A stretch of DNA of 64,000 nt from Sporothrix humicola. Taxonomy: Eukaryota > Ascomycota > Sordariomycetes > Ophiostomatales > Ophiostomataceae. Location: contig WNYE01000084.1 in the NCBI GenBank assembly GCA_021396245.1, forward strand, positions 62,001 through 126,000, read 5' to 3'. The translations under genes and the position numbers were made by a program. Every line of letters begins with the position of its first letter. Within the stretch, counting starts at the first letter, position 1. This document shows, in pieces, positions 56,601 to 64,000 of this stretch. The notes under the pieces were generated by a model. It saw nothing but the letters and a program-made list of their open reading frames with translations. It had not been told where the DNA came from and ran no database searches.

Positions 56601-59594
56601 ATCAAAATGACACGGAAACGGAAACCCCTGAATTTTCTAGTCCGGATATTCGGAGCCGTTATGATGTGATAAACCCGGACCAGAAGCCCAGTTAGAGCAA
56701 GGAAAATGCACAAGATCGGCGAAGGATTTGGCAGATACGACAATCCAAAAAAGAAGCAGCCAACAGACTCGAAAGCATTTTACAAAATAGGTTTGACCGC
56801 GAACAGAAAAGACTGGACCTGGAGAGCTCTTTCCCCGAACACCGGAGGCTCTGACCCTCCCAGCGGCGAAATAGGCAGGAGCCAGAAGAGCCAAGGAGCC
56901 AAGAAGGCATGGAAGCAAAAGAACAATTCGAAAGGGGACAAAAAGTGCACCAGTGACCTTTGGCGTCCTTTGGCATCTTTCTTGTGTGTCTTGTCTCGTC
57001 TTGTCCTTTTCTCGGCCTGTGGTTTGCCGCTATTTTTGCATTTTTTTTTCTTATTTTTCTGTTAGCCACTTCGCCTTCGCCTTTCGCCCTCGGTCTCGCC
57101 CTTGGGCCCAGTCCGTCGCCTTTGCCCAGACACCAACACGATGCGCTCCGATGCTGGCTTCTTTTACTTTGGCTTCTGGCACTTGGCTTCTTTTCCTCTT
57201 CTGCGACTTTTTTCCAACCATCTCGCTGTCTGGCTAGTCTCCCGAATCTGCACGTCTCCGCAATTGTGGATACGATGGACCTCCAGTCGCCGCGGTAGGC
57301 AAAGGAGGGAAAGTCCAGCCCACGGTCGGCAGGCTGTTTTGTGGTTGTGACCTGCGTGCCGTGTGGGGAAAGGTGCAAGTGCGATGCGCCAAATGGCCAA
57401 TAGCAGGGGTGGCAACATGTGAGAACGCAGAGATGGTAGGAGCAAAAGAGGGAGAGGACCAACGGATGGGACGACGAGCATAACGAAGAAAAAATGGCAA
57501 GGGCTCAAAAAGTTCGAGATGGAAGGAGCGACCTACTTGTATTTTGTTGTTGCGGCCCCGGGGCAAAGAGGCAAGAGCCACCGAGCACGTTGTACATTTG
57601 GCGCACATTATGGGGAACGGCGCGTGGGAATAACAACACCAGACGAAAGGCAAAAGGAAAAGCTATCAAGAGGCTCCGCAAGCTGCCCCGATCTCGCATG
57701 AAAACAGATAATCTCGACTTTTGACTCATCCGCAGTGCCAATATTGAAGAGAGCCGGGCCGAGATATCAGTATTGGAAGGCATCGTAGAAGTTCGAGGTG
57801 TCTGTCAGCTATATTCAAGGAAAAAAAAGACTCAACGGAAGATCCGTGATCGTCCCATCAATCTAGGAACACACGGACAAAATATACGGCGTATTATGAC
57901 GAGACGATCGTGAACGAGGACCCTGCCCGCCACACTTGTCCCATTTTTATGTCTGACTGCATTCTTATGCCATCGCATTCTGACAATCGAGTCCACCAGG
58001 CGCTTGTTTTGGTGATCGGCATTTCAGAGAACTCGTGGCCCTCTTTCCAGTCTTATTAGGCGGCTCCTCGTTCGCCGTCCGCTCTTGCCCATTTTTCACC
58101 TTTTACTTTTTTAACTCCTGCCCCGTCCTGACTCCTTTTTCAACTCCGCCATCTGCTCTTTCCTTTTCATATCATTGTTGTCTCTTGGCTCTTTCCATAA
58201 ATCTTGATACATTACCAACTTGGTCCTTCCATCTCCTCTTCTTATTTCTCCCATCTCCTTCCCCCTCTCCCCCCATACTCGCATCCTCGGCATCTTTGTG
58301 TGTTTTCCTTCTCCACGCGCCTCCCTCGCCCTCCTCCGATCGACACCAGCTCTTTCTCTGTCTGGCAAGTACGCGGTCGCCGTTTTGGCCACAGGGTCAC
58401 GAACTAGCCCAAACACACTTTCAAGGCTGGGCTTTCGCCAAAGAACATCTCGTACGTTTTCTTCCTCTCCATAGTCCTGTTCGATCCCCTCCCCCGGATG
58501 CACCCAACAGTACGCGCATGCCCCTTGGATATCCGCCATCCGCCGTCCGTTCCGTCCAGACATCAATGTTTCCGCTGTCATCACCGCTTGTCCATTGCCA
58601 CCTTTGCTGCCCTGCATAAGCTACATGCATTTGGCAGTGTCGCATTTTAGCTCTTGCAGTACTTTTCTTTCTTAGTTCCCTTTCCTGTTTGGGCGGCGCA
58701 TCGTCCCTTCCTATTCTGAACCTTCCTTGTACTTCGTACCTCGTTCCTGGTCTTGGACCCGAACCTGCCTGAACTCTTGCCTCCTTCCTTTCTTGCCCGC
58801 ACATCTCCGCCTCTTGCTCTCCACATCGCCCACCTCCGCATTACTCCTTGCCGGCGACCATCTTTGCCTCCTTCCTTGTCAACACTCCTCCCCTCGTTCT
58901 TTCCCTACCATCCCCATCATCCCCAGCAAACTTTGTCTTCACCTTTCACTCTTTTGTCTGGCGGAAACAGTCTCGTGGCCTTGTGGCTTCCTTCTTTGGT
59001 CACTGCCTTGTTTATGTTTTAATGTCGCGCTCTTTCCACTTCTCCTCGTCGCCGCCCCATACCTTCCTTTATATACATTTCTGAGTCGTCCGTGTCTAAC
59101 ATTCTGTCTCTCCCATCTTTTCTAGACCTCCTTCATTTTCCACATTCTACTCTTCTATTTTTCTTCTTCTCCTCTTTTCGTCAAACATCGTCTATCCTTC
59201 ATCCACCCCTCCCCACCGGCAACCAGGGAACACACGCGCATCGTGTGTGGGTGGACACTTGGGTTATTAATTCTCCTGTGCTACGGAAGCACCTTAATTA
59301 ACTCCATATATTGCAACGCCCGCCCCCGTCGACGGGTTCGCTTCACAAGCCGTCTTTTTTGGTTTTTGGAGTAACGTCGATCACTGGTAGCTTCTGGCCT
59401 ATCCCCGTGCTACTCATTTCTTATTTTTCTCTTTTTTTCTGTTCCTTCCCTTTTATTACCCCGTCCTCCCATTCTTTTTTCTTTTCTCCTTCGATCTTCC
59501 TTCCATCCTTCTTCAGCCAATCCCTCGCTGGCGTTTCTTGTACATCTGCAACAAACAGCAAGAAGAACAACGTCATTGTTCGAGAGCTGTCACA
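53669..59594. other. 5.9-kb intergenic region, no supported gene
   Basis: It separates the Mid2-like gene from the Dal5-type transporter. The most open frame (54,212-55,219) would code for a low-complexity protein with no recognisable motif, and I do not accept it. The stretch 54.9-55.4 kb is AT-rich. Motifs TACTCCGTA (56,080) and TACGGAGTA (56,195) occur. From 58.0 to 59.6 kb the + strand is strongly CT-rich, probably promoter and 5' leader of the transporter gene. No mobile element was recognised. Confidence 0.5.
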
Positions 59595-61240
59595 ATGGGG
59601 TTCTTCAAGAAGTGTAAGTGATCTAGTTCCTCTCCATTGTTTTAACACAAAGCAGAAATCCAGTCTAACAGCACACAACAGCACCCCCGTCTACGCCGGA
59701 AGACATCGGCTATGGCAAAGAGGGCGCCAGCGCCTTTGTCACCGACAACAACGCCGTCCTGCATGGCGACAACATTGGTGCTATCGAGAACGGCGCCATC
59801 CGTGACGCCAGCCCTGATGCCGATGGCCGCACCAGAGACGAGTTCAACGTTCCTATTCCGCCGCACACCACGCACGCCAAGCTAATGCGCCGCATCGATC
59901 TCCGCGTTGTGCCTTTCCTGGCCCTGCTGTACCTCGTTGCATTCCTGGACCGTATCAACATCGCCAATGCTAAGGTCTTTTACCTGGCCGATGACCTCAA
60001 TCTCACTGGTGTCCAGTACAACACCGCCCTGACCATCTTCTTCGTGCCCTACGTCGTCTTCGAGCTTGCCTCCAACATTCTGCTGAAGCGTTTCTCGCCG
60101 CGCATCTGGCTCAGCTGCTGTGGCATGGGCTTTGCTGCCGTCACCGTCTTCCAGGGCCTTGTTCAGAACTACGGCGGTCTGCTGGCTACTCGCTTCTTCC
60201 TCGGTCTCTTTGAGTGCGGCATGTTCCCGGGCTGCTTCTACCTCCTGGGCATGTGGTACCGTCGTGAGGACGCCCAGCGCCGCTACTCCTTCTTCTTCTC
60301 GTCCACCTCGCTGGCTGGTGCCTTTGGTGGTCTCCTGGCCTCGGCCATTGGCAAGATGGATAAGCTCCAGGGCTACAGAGGCTGGCGCTGGATCTTCATC
60401 CTTGAGGGCAGCGCTTCGTTCGTCATCTGCTTCATCTTCCTGTTCACCTTCCCTTCCTTCCCCGAGCAGGCCAAGTGGTTGCGTGAGGACGAGCGCGAGT
60501 ACATCAAGGCTCGCCTCCGCGCCGACCAGGGCAACAACGCTGCTGAGCGCAAGGTTACTTTCCGCGATATCTTCACCGTTTTGCGTGACTACAAGATCAT
60601 CCTTGGCGGCTTCATGTACTTTGGTCTCATTGTACCTGCCTACAGTTACGCCTTCTTCAGCCCGACCATTATCGGCACCTACCACTACGGCACCATCCAG
60701 ACCCAGCTGCACTCCGTGCCGCCGTGGGCTACCGCTTTCGGTTTCTCCATGATCGTCGCCTACTTCTCCGACAAGACCCGCCACCGCTTCCTGTTCACCA
60801 TCGGCCCCATCTGCCTGCCCATTGCCGGTTTCTCGATGCTCCTCGCCATCCACGACAACCTGCATGCCGAGTACGCCGCCCTGTTCCTGATCTGCGCCGG
60901 TACCTACTCGGCCATGCCCGTCATTGTGTGCTGGTTCAGCATGAACTTGGCTGGCCACCACCGTCGCGCCATTGGTGTCGCCTGGCAGATAGGTTTCGGC
61001 AACATTGGCGGCATCATTGCCACCTACTGCTTCATCTCAACCGACGCGCCCAAGTTCACCAAGGGCTACGCCATCTGCATTGGTTTCGTGCTAATCAGCG
61101 CCATTTCGTGCTGCCTGTACTTTGCCGCTCTGGTTATGGAGAACCGCCGTCGCGAGAAGGCCGTGCGTGATGTCGGCATGACCGAGTACGAGAAGACGGA
61201 GCTCGGCGACCTGAACCCCGACTTCCGCTACATGCTGTAA
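59595..61240 (+). CDS. MFS transporter, Dal5/ACS family (organic anion permease)
   Basis: Exons 59595-59613 and 59682-61240 (68 nt intron) give 525 aa; the first exon codes only MGFFKK and one base of the next codon. A cytoplasmic N-terminus of about 70 residues leads into helix 1 with the family block LRVVPFLALLYLVAFLDRIN then IANAK. Further signs are VPYVVFELASNILLKRFSP, RFFLGLFECGMFPGCFYLLG, MWYRREDAQRR and GYRGWRWIFILEG, all typical of the anion:cation symporter group that includes Dal5 (allantoate), Tna1 (nicotinate) and Liz1/Fen2 (pantothenate). Twelve membrane helices are expected, in the plasma membrane. The substrate is probably a small carboxylate or vitamin but cannot be read from sequence. 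The gene faces GPI10 tail to tail. Confidence 0.93.
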
Positions 61241-61562
61241 GGGAAAGTGGAAAGTGGAAGAAAAAAGTTTAATTTTTGTATGGATATTATCTTGGTTAAT
61301 CACGACAAAAAACAATGATACCCTTTTGGGAGTAGGAGAGAGATGAGATGGTGGTAGGTCTGTCTGATTTGAGACCCGCCTACTTTTAGAGTTGGGGAAA
61401 GAGAAGTTAAGTTAACGTTATAAATATAAACAAAAGAACCAGGTTACAATACTTTGAGTTTTGACGGTGTGATCCGTTCTATAAATGTCGTATTATTTAC
61501 ATACCATATGTGTGCTATATATTATGTCACGGATCTTACATTACTGCGCCAGTTTTATATAC
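61241..61562. other. Spacer between convergent genes
   Basis: About 320 bases with the 3' UTRs of the transporter and the GPI10 gene. AT-rich, no gene. Confidence 0.7.
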
Positions 61563-63758
61563 CTACACCAGCTTCTGCTTGCGGTACATCTCGTCGTATG
61601 TCCGCTCAGCATCGGGATGGCTCGCGTTGCTGAACACACCCGTATCCCAGACAATCAGCTTGCCAGACCGCCGCGAGTCCTCGTTAAAGAAGCCATTCCA
61701 GCCGACCCATGCCCGGTGCAGCGGCACCTTCACGCCCAGGCCCGAGCCGCCGGCGATCAGGTCGGTAGATGCGAAGAAGTGGTTCAGCATGTCCTCGATG
61801 CCCTCGAACCCGACAATATAGCGCGGGACCTCGCCACGACGACCACCCTTGAGGCCCTCCTTGCCCTCCTTGAGCGGCCACAGCTCCTTCGACAAGAACG
61901 CGCTCTTGTCCCCCAAAGTAGCGCCCTCCACCTTCATGGGCGCATAGAACCGGTCCGCCTCGTCCAGGTACGCGGCGCGCGCGGCCGACTTGGGCGGCGT
62001 GTCCAGTGGGGGTTCGCAAGTGAGGGCGCGCGCACGCAGGCCGGGGTACACGAGGTGCGACCGCCAGGGCGTGGTGTGGCAGGGCGTCAGGAATAGGGCA
62101 AACAGCTCGTCGCCGTCGCCGTCGGACGCGGTCGTCTTGGCGTTTGCGGTCAATAACGAATCTGGGTACACGTCGTACGACGGCAGCTGAGCGGCCGGAA
62201 TCTCGAGCCAGTCGTGGTGGATGCGCTCGTACTCGGTGCGCAAGAAGGTGAGGACAGACAAGGGCGCAGGTTGGTGGAGGACCGACAAGAAGCCAGCAAG
62301 CAAGATGTTGACGGCGAGGGCCGCCCACAATACACGCTTGTGGCGCAAGACCGTAGCTTGGGTAGACTCGGCGGCGGACTTGGGCGTGGTCGTAACAATC
62401 TTGGTGTAGAAGGCAGCAGCGTGCGGTGCTGCCAGCACCAGGAGGATGGGCAGCAGCGGGTAGATGAAGCGCACCTCCTTGTGGGCAATGGTGGAGAGCG
62501 AGATGATCGTAGAAAAGACAGTAAACGCAAGGACCTTTCTCGAGTTGGACTGTTGAACAGGGTCGAGCGTGGTACCATCGGCGGTCTTGGTGGCCTCGGT
62601 CCGGGCCGGTGTAGATTCGGGGCTCGAACCGAGCGAAGCAAAGAGCCCGATAACAGCAAATGGAAGGGCGGTCGTCGTCAGAAGAGGCAAACCCTGCGAC
62701 AGGTAATAATGCCAGGGGTGGCTGCCGTAGAAGATTGCAATGTCCTGGGTCAGGTTGATGTTGAGGAACGTGTACGGCGGAAACGTCCAGACACCGTAGA
62801 AGAGGCGATCCGACAGAGCCGACACGCCCAGCACGAAGCTGCCACAACCCAATGCCTCGACGGCCAAACGGGTGACCAGGCCGGCGTTCAAGAACGAAGA
62901 GTCGCCGTCCAAAGTCAGACGGGTAACTGTGACCGTGATCAAGGCCAGCCAGATGAGGATGTTGGTCGGCCGGAAGATAACGGCAGTCGCAGCAAAGATG
63001 AGAGATAGGCGCAGACGGCGAATGCCACTGTTGGCAAACAGGACACTGGATGACTTGTCACTAACATTGCCGGCCAGCAACTGCCAAGGCCAAAACGACA
63101 GAGCGGCAATCGTCAGCGTCGTCTCGAGGCCGTTGGAAAAGGTGCGCGCTCCGCAGTAAAACTGCCATGGGCTGACGACGGTGAGCCAGAACGCCGCCCA
63201 CGTGGCATTGTGGCCGCGGCCGTAGATCTGGCCGGCGAGACGCCAGACATAAAAGTCCGTAATAGCTGTGAACGAAGCCTGCACAAGACCAGGCGCCGCC
63301 ACGACGACATAGGCCCGTAGAGGCCCAACAAGATGGATCAGGTCGAGCACGAGGTCAATGGCCGCGTAGACGCCCGCAAAAAGCACGGGGTGCAGCGACG
63401 ACCGCAGCTGGTGCTTCCATTCCCAGGTAATCCAGGCTCCGCTCGCCGGGCCGTGGGCAAGCTGCCATGCCGGCTCCAGCGCCTGGAAATACTCGTCCGG
63501 CTGGAAGAACGTGCGCACAATAAAGGCACACGCCCAGCGTAGCCCCACCAGAATCCACAGAATGTCTGTCGACTGCGCATCGGCTACTTCATGGTGAAGC
63601 GTGCCGGCGGCCGCGGCTGCAGCGATTCGGTAGTTGGCCTCGAGCTGCTCTTGGGACGGAATCTGCACGTTTTCGCTCGCGGTTTTGGTCTTGGCAGCGG
63701 GCCGCGCCGAGCTACTGCCGCTGTCGGCAGCGGGTGTCTGCCGTGTCGCAGGTGCCAT
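61563..63758 (-). CDS. gpi10: GPI mannosyltransferase 3 (GPI10/PIG-B, GT22)
   Basis: Single exon, 731 aa from the ATG at 63,758; further upstream the frame has only TTG. After a hydrophilic N-terminus, the conserved GT22 start appears: RTFFQPDEYFQALEPAWQLA, with the catalytic-type Asp-Glu at about 88-89 in the first lumenal loop, then ITWEWKHQLRSSLHP. Multiple hydrophobic segments follow, with the family stretches FSNGLETTLTIAALSFWPW and FRPTNILIWLA. The later HKEVRFIYPLLPILLVLAAP is a hallmark of the ALG9/PIG-B/PIG-Z family. It should add the third mannose (alpha-1,2) to the GPI anchor precursor in the ER lumen, using dolichol-phosphate-mannose, and should be essential or nearly so. The C-terminal HRAWVGWNGFFNEDSRRSGK fits GPI10 better than ALG9/ALG12. 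Confidence 0.93.
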   Translation of the reverse strand: MAPATRQTPAADSGSSSARPAAKTKTASENVQIPSQEQLEANYRIAAAAAAGTLHHEVADAQSTDILWILVGLRWACAFIVRTFFQPDEYFQALEPAWQLAHGPASGAWITWEWKHQLRSSLHPVLFAGVYAAIDLVLDLIHLVGPLRAYVVVAAPGLVQASFTAITDFYVWRLAGQIYGRGHNATWAAFWLTVVSPWQFYCGARTFSNGLETTLTIAALSFWPWQLLAGNVSDKSSSVLFANSGIRRLRLSLIFAATAVIFRPTNILIWLALITVTVTRLTLDGDSSFLNAGLVTRLAVEALGCGSFVLGVSALSDRLFYGVWTFPPYTFLNINLTQDIAIFYGSHPWHYYLSQGLPLLTTTALPFAVIGLFASLGSSPESTPARTEATKTADGTTLDPVQQSNSRKVLAFTVFSTIISLSTIAHKEVRFIYPLLPILLVLAAPHAAAFYTKIVTTTPKSAAESTQATVLRHKRVLWAALAVNILLAGFLSVLHQPAPLSVLTFLRTEYERIHHDWLEIPAAQLPSYDVYPDSLLTANAKTTASDGDGDELFALFLTPCHTTPWRSHLVYPGLRARALTCEPPLDTPPKSAARAAYLDEADRFYAPMKVEGATLGDKSAFLSKELWPLKEGKEGLKGGRRGEVPRYIVGFEGIEDMLNHFFASTDLIAGGSGLGVKVPLHRAWVGWNGFFNEDSRRSGKLIVWDTGVFSNASHPDAERTYDEMYRKQKLV

Positions 63759-64000
63759 TGTGCAATCGATATGAGAAGTGTGTCGTTGAGCTTTGGTGGG
63801 TTGTCGAAAAGAGAAAGGAGAATGCAGCTCTAGAAAAGCTCCAAGAAAAGCCAAGAAGACACGCGACAAGGTGCTACTCCATATCTTTTGTAGCTGGGCG
63901 TGGACTGAGAAGAAAATTCGTCAACAGCAGCCAGTGCAGTTTTGATTGTCGTTGTTGACAGCTGGTCGCGTTGTCGATGCTCCACAGCTGGTGAAGCTCC
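63759..64000. other. Upstream flank of gpi10 at window edge
   Basis: About 240 bases of likely promoter and leader of the minus-strand GPI10 gene. No further gene start is visible before the window ends. Confidence 0.5.

Noticed and set aside
56692..57462. 256-codon minus-strand frame
   Set aside because: Basic, low-complexity translation without recognisable domain; overlapping frames on both strands are also open.
59882..60961. 359-codon frame antisense to the Dal5-type transporter
   Set aside because: Compositional shadow (Glu/Gly/Val-rich) of a well-supported transporter on the other strand.

Overview
The window is nuclear DNA of a filamentous ascomycete (Pezizomycotina), most likely a Sordariomycete. 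Coding regions are GC-rich and carry short 50-110 nt spliceosomal introns with GTAAGT-like donors. The families present are typical of such fungi: a Zn2Cys6 regulator, an ascomycete laccase, a DUF1996 protein, a Mid2-like membrane protein, and a dispersed single 5S rRNA gene. An order-level placement (for example Ophiostomatales) is only a guess from gene style and wide spacing. I support 16 protein genes, two tRNA genes and one 5S rRNA gene. Exon joins were worked out by hand from splice signals and reading frame.

Layout. 0-3.2 kb: no gene. 3.2-6.6 kb: membrane-anchored aspartic-peptidase-like protein that has lost its first catalytic Asp. 7.05-9.7 kb: small secreted Cys protein, convergent with a Zn2Cys6 transcription factor. 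10.3-16.0 kb: a short-chain dehydrogenase, a divergently placed Gfo/Idh/MocA sugar or diol dehydrogenase, and an MFS sugar transporter. With the regulator, this could be a small carbohydrate-use cluster. 17.4-17.75 kb: two tRNA-Phe genes facing each other, each with an intron. 17.75-28.3 kb: a 10.6 kb stretch with no gene I can support, ending at a four-exon laccase (28.3-30.3 kb). 30.7-31.6 kb: secreted Pro/Thr-rich protein. 34.8-37.4 kb: armadillo-repeat protein like the SmgGDS GTPase regulators. 38.1-39.3 kb: ribosomal protein eL13. 40.1-42.1 kb: CAP10-type (GT90) glycosyltransferase. 43.95-44.07 kb: 5S rRNA in an AT-rich island. 46.9-48.6 kb: DUF1996 protein. 48.9-50.9 kb: Rcm1/NSUN5-type rRNA methyltransferase. 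52.5-53.7 kb: Mid2-like membrane protein. 59.6-61.2 kb: Dal5-type MFS transporter. 61.6-63.8 kb: GPI mannosyltransferase 3.

How the genes relate. Several act at the cell surface or in the secretory pathway: the pseudo-peptidase, small secreted protein, laccase, Pro/Thr-rich protein, GT90, DUF1996 protein, Mid2-like protein and GPI10. Two serve the ribosome (eL13, Rcm1) and the RNA genes serve translation. Apart from the possible 7.6-16 kb cluster I see no operon-like organisation, as expected for a fungus. No transposon with coding capacity, CRISPR array or viral gene was seen. The most interesting points are the receptor-like pseudo-peptidase, the inverted tRNA-Phe pair with diverged introns, the laccase upstream desert, and a recurring intergenic 9-mer, TACGGAGTA.
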